Shown: positions 30,525 through 41,080, counted from the first letter of the stretch. The stretch is DNA of 64,000 nt from Pseudoips prasinana (GCA_951640165.1 OX621251.1:32512893-32576892), one strand, 5' to 3'. The notes: generated by a model not told the origin, from the letters alone. Program-made: numbers and translations.

Positions 30525-30951
30525 ATCGGCAGGGGTTACCCATTGTGGTGTCAGAGTTGTTCAAGCCGCCCAGTAGGTCTCTAACATGGCTCTCCTCGGG
30601 TGAGAGTCTCGCGGACGCTCAGTGTGCAGCGGAGGTACCGGCGAGATCGTTCACGAGTACCCAGAGCCCCCGCTACAACCACTGGTGAGGCTGACTACCG
30701 TGGTGGTTTTAGTGGGTTGAGCCCCACACTACGTGCGACTAGAGCATTTCCACCACGTAAAAAAAGGCCTCTACTATGGCTAAACGACTATTGTCTAACG
30801 ACTACAACCTAGACCGACTACTTAACGTTCCCTCCGAAGCACGGAGACGCTCAGGAATTAAACCACTTTGGCGGTAACCCATCTATGGACTGACCGCGAG
30901 CCTAGTTGCTCGACCTCGCTGATCACTTACGAATCGGTGAGTGCATCTAGC
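30525..30951 (-). mobile_element. 5S-like SINE, family G copy 4, split
   Basis: 30,525-30,591 and 30,769-30,951 form one G element: gttgttcaagccgcccagta, then actattgtctaacgactaca, acggagacgctcaggaatta and, in inverse, gatgggttaccgcc, ggtcagtccata and gagcaactaggctcgc (5S box C, intermediate and box A regions). Confidence 0.75.
30592..30768 (+). mobile_element. GC-rich poly(A) retroposon inside SINE G
   Basis: A 177-bp insertion with tgagagtctcgcggacgctc, gtggtggttttagtgggttg and a cgtaaaaaaa tail. Flanked by 13-bp near-identical duplications ctctaacatggct (30,579-30,591) and ctctactatggct (30,769-30,781). Distantly like family H in its tttagt.ggt block. Confidence 0.7.
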
Positions 30952-30996
30952 TATGATGGCCTCAACAAATATATAACTACATAATGTATACATATA

Positions 30997-31184
30997 TCGT
31001 ACTAATATTATAAAGGCGAAAGTTTGTGAGTGTATGAATGTGTAGGTATCTTTGTTACTTCTTCACGTCTAAACGGCTGGAGCGATTTTAACAAAATTTG
31101 TTATGGAGATAGCTGACACTCTGAATGAACAAATACGCTATAATTTAAATTGTTTAATGCGGGTAAAATTGCGGGCCACAGCTA

Positions 31185-31185
<1 letters not shown>
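30997..31185 (+). mobile_element. Complete short Helitron next to (TA)n
   Basis: Starts A-TCGTACTAATATTATAAAG, continues gcgaaagtttgtgagtgtat, cacgtctaaacggctggagc, ends atgcgggtaaaattgcgggc, cacag and CTAG at 31,182-31,185 followed by T. The hairpin has a mismatch. Inserted at A^T in a TA-rich stretch. Confidence 0.8.

Positions 31186-31225
<40 letters not shown>
31186..31225. repeat. (TA)n microsatellite
   Basis: About 20 TA units directly 3' of the Helitron end. Confidence 0.9.
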
Positions 31226-31228
<3 letters not shown>

Positions 31229-31377
31229 GCAATAGATTAGGCCTTATGCAAGCAGCGTGCAAGGCAAGGGTATGAAGATAATCTAACTTTTTTTTTCAGG
31301 TATGTATATGGGTCTGGTTGAGTCCTTACCTACCCGCAAGAGATAGAAATGAAACTACTATCCAACTATATTTTATA

Positions 31378-31610
31378 CTAGCAGGTTCCGCGTTATAAAT
31401 ATTTTTGTCCCTGCCCGTTTGTCCCACGTAATACTTCGGGATAAATAAAAATTATGATGATGAATTATAGCCTATTACACTCCACAAGAACGTAGCTTTC
31501 TATTGGTGAAATAATTTTGAAAATCGGTTCAGTAGATCCAGAGATTACCCCTTAAACGTCACAAACTCACAAACGTTACCTCTTTATAATATTCGTATAA
31601 AAGTATAGAT
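31378..31610 (-). mobile_element. Helitron-like relic
   Basis: CTAG at 31,378-31,381; on the minus strand tttataagaatattataaag-like start (plus-strand cctctttataatattcgta) and an internal attatagcctattacac block shared in spirit with other Helitrons. No clean hairpin. Subfamily differs. Confidence 0.45.
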
Positions 31611-32310
31611 TTGCGACACCTTGTATTCCCGATTCCATAAAAAGCTAAGCTATTGGCTTAGACTTAAAATACAGGTTAATAAATACTGAGAAATACGTTT
31701 TATATGAAAATAACTGATAGAAATGGCTCTTAGTGTTTAACAGTTTAAAAAACTTAAGCCGTTAAGAAAAATCTATGGTTCATGTATTATTCAGTCCTGA
31801 TTAAATAATTATTTCAGTAGAAAAAACTGAGCTGAATGCAAAAATGTTTCAACTAGCTACGATTATCGTCATTTTATGTTGATAATTCTTTTTCTAGCGC
31901 ATTTATCTATAGTAATAAACTGAATGAGTCTGTTTGTAATTTCTAAATCACAATATTCTACTTAATTTAAATTTAATAAGTTTTGTGTATGCCTGTCTTT
32001 TTATTCCGGCTAATATCCAAAATGTCTAGACCTATTTATAATTATGTTGTTAAAAATAAATAGAATGAAAAGAACTAGGACTAATATTCTAAATGTGTTA
32101 TTCTTTTCGAAGCTTCATGTGCGTAAATCATACGCCACTATAAATGTAATTATTATGTCCCTAGAGAACATACTCTTTTTCTAGTTTGTGTTACCACACA
32201 TGTTATTTCAGTCCTTTATATGAGGTAGCACAGTCACTAAAGTAGAGTTCATACTGACTAGGTTAGAATATTCTACATAGTACATATTCAAACGGAAATA
32301 GAATATAAGT
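31611..32310. other. Low-repeat AT-rich spacer
   Basis: No repeat family, RNA gene or coding signal recognised. Confidence 0.4.
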
Positions 32311-32670
32311 AAAATAATGGAATTATTCTCAATAACATCTTCAATAATTTAAGAGAGAGAAGAAGATACATTATTTCTAATCGTTAACAAACTGTTCGAG
32401 TGAATTGAACCCTGTAGCTTACCATAGCTCCCTTATAAAGTACCCTATATGATCATACGGAACTATAATTACATTTATGATTGTCATGGTTTAGTTAAAT
32501 GGCTAATTTCGCGAATTTATTTTCAAAATGGTACTTTTAGACTCGCTGACCTTACATTATGTAGTATGTACCTAAAAATATTACACTTAGCTTTTAAGTG
32601 ATTAGAAATTATGTATCTTCTTCTCTCTCTTAAATTATTGAAGATGTTATTGAGAATGATTCCATTATTT
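32311..32670. repeat. Inverted duplication, arms about 71 bp
   Basis: 32,311-32,382 (aataatggaattattctcaa, taacatcttcaataatttaa, gagagagaagaagatacatt) is repeated in inverse at 32,600-32,670 with about three mismatches, across about 217 bp of unrelated sequence. No target-site or tail features. Confidence 0.85.
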
Positions 32671-32864
32671 TTAGTTTTAGGTAAATTGTCCACACCCCTA
32701 ACTAGAAGCTTTTTGGTATTGAATGGTTCTGCATTTTTTCCACGTAACAAATTTTACTGCCTCATATATTTTTAATACATTTCCGATAGTATGCAGTGGC
32801 ACTGGGTTATATTATTTTTTTATTATATTATATAATTTTTTACTTCATCGTAAAGTTGTCGTTG

Positions 32865-32990
32865 TATCAGAGTTATTCAGTTGTTCATGTCACTTAGTAG
32901 ACCTCTGACATTGGTTAACAACTGTTGTCTGACATAAATTCAGCCGGAACCGACAACTTAACGTGCCCTCACTCGTATAGAGTGGGGTCG
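32865..32990 (-). mobile_element. 5S-like SINE, family G copy 5, diverged
   Basis: cagagttattcagttgttca, gacctctgacattggttaac, aactgttgtctgacataaat and accgacaacttaacgtgccc. The 5S-like head is missing. Confidence 0.55.
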
Positions 32991-33149
32991 TTGTTGTCAG
33001 TTAGTCAATCGAATACGCCACTATCTATTGACTTATTGACTCTTTTACAAATCAATAATCCACTTTTAGGCAATGTGGCAAAAAACAAAAATGTGTATTT
33101 ACTTTGCCAATCGTTAACAGTCTTGACATAATTTATATATTATTTTAAA

Positions 33150-33330
33150 TAAAACGCCCGAACTAGGGAATCTAATCCATTTGTCACGAGATGCTTTACA
33201 AGCATATTATAATAGACAGATACAAATTACATCCAGATTCAGAACAACTATTTATGGGTTACACAAATAGTTGTGTTGCGCAAGAATCGAACCCGGGACA
33301 CGAAGCGGCGAGGCGACACGTGCTGTCGCG
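33150..33330 (-). mobile_element. SINE F copy
   Basis: gcccgaactagggaatctaa, gacagatacaaattacatcc, caagaatcgaacccgggaca and cgaagcggcgaggcga, then the head is cut short. Confidence 0.7.
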
Positions 33331-34786
33331 ATATAAACTAGTATTTATACCTACCTAGTTATACCGAGCCAGCCCCACTAGTAATATAACGAAGTACAAA
33401 TTATGTGGTTCAGAAATAAAACGGATAAAATACGAAGTACAAAAAAGAGCGGAGACCAGTGTACCTATACCTACTAATAAGTACAATCTGCATCTGCATT
33501 GCTATAGCGCTCTGTGGCTATACTATAGTTCATGGTAGGAATAAACGCGCCGCACGCGCCGAGTGTCACGACCTGACTCAATGCTACGCGCGCATGTGTG
33601 CGTGCATAAGCTGCCGCTTGTTTACATCAACACAAGTGTAGGTGTAGTGGTCGAGAACATTTTGATACTTGATTTATAACCTGTTTTGTTGACACACTTT
33701 TGTATTTTGTAGAACGTAGTTCTGAAATGTTCTGCGAATACTAAAGTTGACACGTGTACAACGTATAAATTTGTAATCATAATTAGCTGTCAGTTTATCT
33801 TGGTTACTGGTTACCTTTGGATTACGAAGTTGTTTGTGGTTATGTTATTTGATTGATTTCGGTTAGTTAACTGCAATATGCTATACAGTGTGCCAACTCT
33901 AATACAATTAGGAAAAAAAGCAAGTGAGAAGAATTGGTTGTGAGTTTATAATCAAACTTAGCCCTCATTGACTTATATGTATAACTAGACACGCTGTTTC
34001 GAATAAAAACTCTGTCCCAGTCCGGCTGTGTGCGAGGTGAGGGGCGCGGGCGCGGCAGCCAAAATTTCTCAATGCGCGGGCGCTGCAACTCAGTGAAATT
34101 CAGAAATTCTCAATTCTCAATATGGGATTGCGCGTCTAGTAGAATTCATAAAGGTCAATGCTTAGCCCTACTTATGCTATGTTGAACCATCTTTTCCAGC
34201 CTTCTGCTGTATGGTGGCATGATTGAGCTGTTAGTGGAGCGTTGAGTGGAATTATTCAGCGAAAGCAGAGGTCCTGAAGGCCTGTTTTCTCTACTTTTGC
34301 AAACCAACAATCCGCTTCCAGGTAATTATGACAAAATATCCTTCGGGCAAAATTATAGGGTATCTTGAAGATGAAACATATATAGAACTAATTTTAGTAT
34401 AACTCGTTCTTTGGATTTTATTAATATAATTCTGAATTCAGTTTAAAAGTTGGACAATTATTGTTGTGCCGTTACAGGGTTAGTAGAAATATAAGTGTTT
34501 GTTAATACCCCCGTGGTGAATAAATTTAATTATTTCTCTGAATTATTCACTTAACATACTTAGAAACGCAAATAAATTAAAATGAAAAAGGTTTTAGTCA
34601 ATTCGTTATATCTATTTTATTTACTTGGAATATCTAAAAACTTTAATTACTATTTGGATCGATTTGATTTTAGATATAATTAAATATTAAGTTACCTTTT
34701 GTATTGAATATTAGCTTTATAATATCACTTCAAAAATAGAAAGCTTATCAATTTGAGTGTAAAGCTATTATTTAGTAGTATTATTG
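33331..34786. other. Long stretch without a supported gene
   Basis: 33,459-33,641 holds a 60-codon plus-strand frame beginning with hydrophobic residues (GTG start only) and ending Cys-rich; no family recognised. 34,010-34,090 is a small GC-rich island (gaggggcgcgggcgcggcag). 33,040-33,085 resembles 34,287-34,335 (acaaatcaataatccacttt versus gcaaaccaacaatccgcttc), so part is repeat-derived. Confidence 0.35.
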
Positions 34787-34943
34787 TACAGATGCCAGCA
34801 CATACAGCTACTCCAATTTGTTAAATTTCTTCAATCGGTCGAATATCACCAATTGAAAGTGAGCCTTATACTTTTGTGATAAAGTTGAAAATCTATAAAA
34901 GAAATTTGACAGATTAGGGTAGCTGCATGTACTGGCGTCTGTA
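34787..34943. mobile_element. Palindromic MITE, family T copy 2
   Basis: TA-CAGATGCCAGCACAT...TACTGGCGTCTG-TA with the tcaatcggtcgaat/ttgaaagtgagccttatact centre. Longer than the other copies (157 versus about 138 bp). Confidence 0.75.
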
Positions 34944-35604
34944 CATTATTATGTATATCACGGTCTCTGTTTTATGTAAACCAGTTTTAATTCTTTTTTA
35001 TCGATAGCCCCAGGCAAATTTTGTTCAAATCGGTCGTTTCTACATCAATGTTTTGTATTTGTGCAAAAAATTTCCTGATTGATTTTTATTTAAACTTTAA
35101 CTACCATTTTTACAAAATAACGTGAAGATCATTTTTATTATAAAATCAGTGTGTTTGCGCATCACACTGTGTCACCATAGCTCGTATGTCGTCTCGTATC
35201 GTGCTCCTACCACCATAAAGTGGGATAAAATTTAGTTCGGATTCCTCGTTATTTTTATCAAGACTATACTATAGCTATGTTTAATTAACCTTTAAACTTT
35301 TTTTGTTTTCATAGAGCAGGTTGAACCAGGTTATTAATCTCAATAAATGATAAAAAAACACTCAAGACTACTTACTCCAGTACATGCAGTGCGTGTGTGA
35401 ATGTTTACAGATAATAAAATATAGTCGAGTATTCAACTCATGCACTATATTTGCACGGTTGTGTCTTTGCTTGCTACTCTTGATTTTAGGTCCTAGTATT
35501 TTCGATTAAGACTAATATTACATACTCCTTGTCACATTACAGCTATGGCGGCCAGACTGAGTGGAGACTAGCCATAGATTGATGAAATCTTTTCGTTACA
35601 CTCA
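34944..35604. other. No gene seen
   Basis: AT-rich, no recognisable repeat or frame. Confidence 0.4.
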
Positions 35605-35942
35605 TAATCCATAGGACTATCTCGTTAGTCTACAGGTAGCGTGTTCAAAGCGCAGAGAATGAGGCCCTGGCTTCTAATCCCGGGTCGGGCCAAAAGTGAT
35701 TTTGGCACTTTTCTGTAAAAAGAAAAATTACTCAGCATAATCCCGATGTCTGGGAGTTGGCAGTATTATACCCCCTTTCCTCGGAGAGCACGGAAAGCCG
35801 CTGGTCCTCTACCTGCCCTCTTTCCGGTCGTATCGCTAGGGGAACCATCGGATCATGAGAGTGATGGAATAGAAAGTGCTCCTGTGTTTGCGCACACACT
35901 TGTGCACTATAATATATCCCGCGCAGATGGCTAATCTGTATT
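35605..35942 (+). mobile_element. SINE M, near full length
   Basis: tcgttagtctacaggtagcg (A box), ccctggcttctaatcccggg (B box), gatgtctgggagttggcagt, cggaaagccgctggtcctct and gcagatggctaatctgtatt. It reads straight into a family A tail at 35,943. Confidence 0.7.
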
Positions 35943-35995
35943 GAGACCTTCGTCTAGCAGTCGACGTCTTTCGGCTGATATGATGATGACGAGAG
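35943..35995 (+). mobile_element. Family A terminal end fused to SINE M
   Basis: ttcgtctagcagtcgacgtc, tttcggctgatatgatgatg: only the last ~50 bases of the RTE-type end, immediately downstream of SINE M. Either the SINE uses this LINE 3' end or this is a chance junction. Confidence 0.55.
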
Positions 35996-36009
35996 AGAGA
36001 GATAAGGAG

Positions 36010-36410
36010 CATAAGTCATAAGTCATTTATTTGTTAACAATTTAGTGTTAAAACATTACAATACATATCTAAAATACAAAATAAAACTAACAAAAACTTA
36101 CATACATAAGGGTCAAGAATACGTTATTACATTTGTCGTTTATCATTTATGAACTCATTAATAGTATAATAGGCTTTCTTCAATAAATATGTCTTCAATT
36201 TGTTTCTAAATAAGTTAACTCTGTTAATCATTTTAAATTCTATTGGCAGCGTATTATATAAGATGACTGATTGTACTCTGTGACTATGCTGAAATACATT
36301 CAATTTTGTGTGTACCCTTTAACTCGATTCCACCTGAATTCTGCGTTTTGTCTCTCTATTCGCATGTTGAAAGTGCAGTAAAAGAAAACGTATGCGCACA
36401 CGCAATAATA
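36010..36410 (-). pseudogene. LINE ORF2 C-terminus and 3' UTR
   Basis: The minus strand reads SVILYNTLPIEFKMINRVNL, FRNKLKTYLLKKAYYTINEF and INDKRQM-stop (stop near 36,172). It closely parallels the ends of the LINEs at 50.9 kb (AYYKISDYLSD) and 60.0 kb (AYYSVNEFLGD), so one clade. A frameshift or stop lies upstream near 36,315. The 3' UTR runs to about 36,010. Confidence 0.65.
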
Positions 36411-36719
36411 AGTCCTATGTAGTTGCCGGTTAGCGTGGTTGGGCAATATGAAATTGTGGAGACAATTAAAGATTTTATATTAATTCATTGTGGCTTGCAC
36501 AACTAAGAATACTTAATCATTTAATGTTGTTAAAACACACAAATAACATTAAATTTATTGACTATTGCTTGATTAATTGGGAAATTCTATGATTGAATAA
36601 TTTTAAATCATATGACGTAATTTATGAATAATTAGAAGAAATTAAATAAAATACGTTTTTTATTTAATTTTATTCAAATAATTATTAGTTAATATGAAGT
36701 TTTTTTTTTCATTTTACCC

Positions 36720-36790
36720 TACGTCCGCATTAGGGAATTAGATCTCCGTTCTTCCCGAGACCCTAAACTTCAATTTATGGGTCACCACAT
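36720..36790 (-). mobile_element. SINE F tail fragment
   Basis: cgtccgcattagggaattag and the tatgggtcacc block resemble the F 3' end in inverse. The middle is deleted. Confidence 0.4.
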
Positions 36791-36844
36791 GCGCCAGTAA
36801 TGTTTTGTACTTAAGAATAAATTTATTATTTTAAAAGAAACATT

Positions 36845-37115
36845 CATCATCATCATCATCATATCAGCCGAAAGACGTCCACTGCTAGACACAGGCCTCC
36901 CCCAAAGATCTCCACAATTGCGATTCAGCGATTTCCTGCGACCCGCACAAGATCATCGGTCTATCTTGTAGGGGGCCTGCCCACGCTGCGTCTTCCGGTT
37001 CGTGGTCGCCACTCGAGAACCTTTCTGCCCCTGCGGCCGTCGGCTCTACGAGCTATGTGCCCTGCCCACTTCCACTTCAGCTTGGCAATTCTTACGGCTA
37101 TGTCAGTTACTTTCT
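36845..37115 (-). mobile_element. RTE-type 3' end, family A copy 8
   Basis: (GAT)n tail at 36,846-36,862, then the inverse of the conserved end and tcttccggttcgtggtcgcc, ggctctacgagctatgtgcc. Truncated near the ORF end. Confidence 0.75.
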
Positions 37116-37454
37116 TTATTAAAGAAACATTATCAAAGCTTAATTGTCTGTAAATTTTAATAAATTAATTAATAACCATTTAGATTTTTATTGCGAGTGT
37201 TAATTTATTATTTACATAGACTAATCCAATTAAAGTATTTAACTGGCAATAAATATTTTAATTGCGATTCATTACAATAATATTATATTAGTCACACATA
37301 CTTTTGTAATAAATTGACAAATGATTGAATATTAATTGATTTATGCTACACTGCGTAATAAAAAAATAGTAAAACACAATGATATTTATTTAAATCGACT
37401 TGATAAACCTTATTAATAATCAGAAACTGATAAAAGCCTAAAATAATAGTATTA
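37116..37454. other. AT-rich spacer
   Basis: No gene or repeat recognised. Confidence 0.4.
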
Positions 37455-37505
37455 TAAATTTTGTGGTCCTCGATGTGAGTAAGGTCACAAGAGCTTTAGG
37501 GAACG
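37455..37505 (+). mobile_element. Family E fragment
   Basis: gatgtgagtaaggtcacaag and agctttagggaac match the middle of family E. Confidence 0.45.
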
Positions 37506-37514
37506 TCAATTTTC

Positions 37515-37760
37515 CCCGTCGTCGTTCCCCCTATCAAGCGCCAGAAGAAGTCCATATGAGGATAGGTTTAGTCGGGACATTTTTTGCGGGGGGCATGCAT
37601 AAGAAATAATTATCTGTACTAAACTTTATTGCTACAAACATGAAACATGTCTTGACTATTTACAAGCGCTTTATTAAAGTCTACGTGAATAAAAGCCTTT
37701 TTATGTTTTATTATTTATTTTATTTATTAGGCATCCCCCTTCCTTACCAATAAAAATGGT
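37515..37760 (+). mobile_element. Family H retroposon split by a family I insertion
   Basis: ccccctatcaagcgccagaa, gataggtttagtcgggacat, ttttgcgggggg then, after 37,603-37,726 (family I), aggcatcccccttccttacc with a short A-rich end. H is therefore older than this I copy. Confidence 0.6.
37603..37726 (+). mobile_element. LINE 3' UTR, family I copy 5 (short)
   Basis: attgctacaaacatgaaaca, tgactatttacaagcgcttt, gtctacgtgaataaaagcct and a T/A-rich tail; inserted in family H. Confidence 0.65.
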
Positions 37761-37762
37761 CA

Positions 37763-38020
37763 CAATGGCTTATTTATTTATTTATTATAGACACACCAAC
37801 AGTATATATACACAAAATTTAAATCTTAGCTCACTACATAATTCAGTTTTTATATGTACACCTATTAAAGGCATGCACAACACACACTAAACATAGACAA
37901 CGTTGACATACAATACAAGTTATTTTAAATTAAAAACAAACAAAAATACTATAACTAACACAGATTAAAATGCATTAAAAACAATTAAAAAAGTTTTTAT
38001 TGGCCTAGTAAAAAGAAACT
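37763..38020 (-). mobile_element. LINE 3' UTR-like repeat, family O copy 2
   Basis: Partner of 2,165-2,405, same orientation, with only scattered differences. Confidence 0.6.
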
Positions 38021-38059
38021 AAAAAAAACCGGCTTATCTGAAATGTTGCACAGGTCTGA

Positions 38060-38190
38060 TAGACGAACGTGAGTACGGTCAGCGCTTCATCGAACCATCT
38101 TGAAGAGGGCCTGCCTAGGCCTCATCTTCCGGTTCGTGGTCGCCACTCGAGAACCTTTCGAGCCCCAGCGCCCGTCGGTTCTACGAAAAG
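38060..38190 (-). mobile_element. Family A internal fragment
   Basis: gaaccatcttgaagagggcc, tcttccggttcgtggtcgcc, actcgagaacctttcgagcc and cgtcggttctacga. Neither end of the element is present. Confidence 0.6.
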
Positions 38191-38327
38191 TTGCACATAA
38201 TGTTTTTTAATTAATATTCTATTTCTATTAAAATTAAATTTACATTGGCCGTAAGGAGTACTCAACATATTTAATATTATGTCAGGAATGTCCGTAGAAA
38301 ACATTTTTGAACGTAGATATAATTTAA

Positions 38328-38594
38328 TCTATATATATAAAAATCAATGCCACTTTTCGTTGTAATGTTATAACTCAACAACGCCTTTACCGATTTGGCT
38401 AATTTTGGTCTTGAATTATACGTGGAAGTCCAGGGAAGGTTTGTACGTAGAGAAAATTTAAAAAAAGTCTTGAAAAAGTGTAAAATCTACAACTTTTAGC
38501 AATTTAAAATATTTTTTGTTTGAATAAATGAACTTAATAATCATTTTTTTATTACTATGCCTTATACGTAGCGAAGCACGTACCGGGCCGCTAG
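38328..38594 (+). mobile_element. Helitron K copy 1 (first of three abutting)
   Basis: Starts A-TCTATATATATAAAAATCAATG, holds gttataactcaacaacgcct and gaagtccagggaaggtttgt, ends cgtaccgggccgCTAG at 38,591-38,594. 267 bp, non-coding. Confidence 0.75.
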
Positions 38595-38763
38595 TCTACT
38601 ATATAAAAATAAGTCGGGTTTTCCTTCCTGACGCTATAACTCCAGAACACACGAACCGATTTCCACGGTTTTGCATTCGTTGGAAAGGTCTTGGGCTCCG
38701 TGAGGTTTATAGTAAAGAAAATTTATAAAATTTAACGCGGGTAACACCGCGGGGCACAGCTAG
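38595..38763 (+). mobile_element. Helitron J2 copy 2 (middle of three)
   Basis: Begins TCTACTATATAAAAATAAG at the base after the previous CTAG and ends gcgggtaacaccgcggggca, cagCTAG at 38,760-38,763. 169 bp, same length as the 1.6 kb copy and about 94% identical by eye. The hairpin is intact. Confidence 0.8.
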
Positions 38764-39022
38764 TTATATTTAAAAATCAATGCCACTTTTCGTTGTAATG
38801 TTATAACTCAACAACGCCTTTACCAATTTGGCTAATTTTGGTCTTGAATTATTCTTGGAAGTCCAGGGAAGGTTTGTACGTAGGAAAAATTTAAAAAAAG
38901 TCTTGATAAAATTAACATCTTTAAGCAATTTAAAATATTTTTTTGTTTGAATAAATGAACTTAATAATCATATTTTTTATTACTATGCCTTATACGTAGC
39001 GAAGCACGTACCGGGCCGCTAG
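38764..39022 (+). mobile_element. Helitron K copy 2 (third of three)
   Basis: tatatttaaaaatcaatgcc onwards repeats K copy 1 almost base for base, including gaaggtttgtacgtagg and cgtaccgggccgctag. CTAG at 39,019-39,022, next base T. The initial TC is lost. Confidence 0.75.
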
Positions 39023-39042
39023 TTTAATTATGATAATAATAT

Positions 39043-39285
39043 CTGGGGACAATGTCACACAGATCAGCCTAGCCCCAAACTAAGCAAAGCTTGTACTATG
39101 GGTACCAGGCGACGATATACATACTTATATAGATAGATAAATACTTATATACATAGAAAACATCCATGACTCAGAAACAAATATTCGTGCTCATCACACA
39201 ATCATTTGCACTTACCGGGATTTGAACCCAAGACCACCAGCTTCGTAGGCAGGACCACTACCAACTAGGCTACGGTGACCGTCTT
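39043..39285 (-). mobile_element. SINE C copy
   Basis: tgtcacacagatcagcctag, agcttgtactatgggtacca, gggatttgaacccaagacca and taggctacggtgaccgtc, the inverse of a full C. One substitution in the B box. Confidence 0.8.
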
Positions 39286-39689
39286 ATTTCCGATTTATAT
39301 AGGTATTTTGAACGTGGAAAATCGCTTCCAGTGTGTAGAATGCTTTTTCAGTAAGGAAAGTAGCATTAAAATACTACTTAAAGAATAATGTGAGTCAGGA
39401 AACGAAACTAGAACTTCTATTATCTACAGTCTTAACCCTACAACGTACTTAGCATCGTTCTACTGTCATTTATAAACGTCATAATATCAGTGTATGAATA
39501 TGGATAAGGCTTTTGCGGAAGTGAACTAAAGGCTGTGTTGAATGTTTATGTTTATTGCTCGAAGGTATAATCAGATAATGCCGTAAATTATGTATTTAAG
39601 ACGACTAAACTAATTTGATTTTAATAACATCTCTTTTCAATATAAATCCATGATGATATGCAATAATAAAAACTGCCTAAATTATAAAT

Positions 39690-40135
39690 ATCTTGGGACA
39701 ACTATCACCCTGTCATCTGATCCAAAATTAGGCATTGTATATACTAGATATAGATATCATTGTCTATACTAGTGCATCCAGAAAACTGATAAACGTACTT
39801 ATTCCTCTGAAAGGATGTTAGCAAGGGAATCCTAAATTTCGTATGCTGGGGTGTATCGTTCGTACCTCAACGCAGAGCGCATATCCCGGGTTGGTACAGA
39901 GAGGCTGGTTCGAGACCCGCTGGACGATAAAATTTATGATTTCCCATGAGGTTACTTATATAATTATTTTCATAATTATAGACAAATACATACATATTAT
40001 AGATACATAAAATTCAAACACACTATAAATCATTGTCATCAAACAAAGATTTATCCAGGGTGGGAATCGAACCCACGTCCTCTGGTTAAGCAGTCACAGT
40101 TACTAACAACTAGCCCATCATGCCAGTCAAAGAGC
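39690..40135 (-). mobile_element. SINE D2, interrupted
   Basis: 39,690-39,735 holds ctatcaccctgtcatctgat; 39,980-40,135 holds acatacatattatagataca, tgggaatcgaacccacgtcc (inverse B box) and taacaactagcccatcatgc (inverse A box). Between them lies a stretch with another tRNA-like piece (gctggttcgagacccgctgg near 39,910). Confidence 0.5.
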
Positions 40136-40278
40136 AAATAAATTAAAGTAACTTTGTAACAAGTACTCTTATTTATGTTCATATCGAGAGAACGTGCAAT
40201 TGTAATGGATTCTAGCGATTTTACACTAGATGGCGTTGGCAAGATGAAAAATGATTCCACTGTTCATATTATATTTGA

Positions 40279-41064
40279 ATTCAATTTAATTTTCTTTAGT
40301 TATAACTTTATTTCATAATGTTCCTAACTGACATTTATTTGTATAGATAACTCTGAAATAACTTTCAGATAAAGAAAATGTTCCCTGAAATATATATTAC
40401 GGTAATTCAGGAAATTCACAGTATTTGTGGATATTTGTTCAGAGTCTGTAAATAATATTATTATTTAGGAATAATAATATTATGTAAAAGCAGTTTATTA
40501 TTATTTAGAAATAATAATATTATTTAAAAGGAGTTTATTATTATTGAAGTTATACTTCTTTTGGTGATATGGAGAAAAATTATGAGAGTGAATTTTTACG
40601 ATGCGCGCGCACACCGACACCAAAAAATTTAACAGCATGAAGTTAGTTCTAGGTGGTATGAGAGTGAATTTTTACGATGCGCGCGCACACCGACACCAAA
40701 AAATTTAACAGCATGAAGTTAGTTTTAGGTGGTATGACAGTGAATTTATACGATGCGCGCGCATCGTAAAAATAACAGCATGAAGTTAGTTCTAGGTGGT
40801 ATGAAAATTGATAACTATGTTCAAGTTGTATATTAAGAAGTATAACTTCTAACGCGTGTACATAAGTACACACAAGTTTTTTTTTTATTTAGATTTAATA
40901 ATTTTGTTTACTGGCTCTGAACTAATGTCCAGAAATATTGTTAATTTCCCGAACTACCGTGAAATGTATTTCTGGGAAAATTATATTTCCCTGAAAGTTA
41001 TTACAGAGTTATCTATAGAAATATTTGTAAGTTAGGAACATTATGAAATAAACTAATAATTAAA
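40279..41064. mobile_element. Long-TIR element carrying a 76-bp minisatellite
   Basis: The left arm (about 40,300-40,462: tttatttcataatgttccta, tagataactctgaaataact, cggtaattcaggaaattcac) is matched in inverse by the right arm (about 40,905-41,060: gaactaccgtgaaatg, agagttatctatagaaata, taggaacattatgaaataaa), roughly 80% by eye. The interior is a three-unit tandem repeat. A gaagttatacttct motif near 40,540 is mirrored by agaagtataacttct near 40,836. No coding capacity; class unknown. Confidence 0.7.
40584..40802 (+). repeat. Three-unit tandem repeat, period 76 bp
   Basis: Unit starts 40,584, 40,660 and 40,736. Units share gagagtgaatttttacgatg, cgcgcgcacaccgacacc and aacagcatgaagttagttct. Unit three is shorter and has the perfect palindrome tacgatgcgcgcgcatcgta at its centre instead of the acaccgacacc part. 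Confidence 0.9.
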
Positions 41065-41080
41065 GAGAATATCATTTTAT

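Noticed and set aside
33459..33641. Small hydrophobic, Cys-rich ORF as a secreted peptide
   Set aside because: It relies on a GTG start, has no donor or acceptor context and no conserved motif; the hydrophobic stretch is short.
34240..34430. Open stretch on the plus strand with an AG...GTAATT exon-like layout
   Set aside because: About 48 open codons, but the centre (aaccaacaatccgcttcc) resembles 33,040-33,085, so it is probably repeat-derived.
40584..40802. CRISPR-like array (regular repeats)
   Set aside because: The 76-bp units are contiguous without unique spacers and the genome is eukaryotic; it is a minisatellite inside a TIR element.
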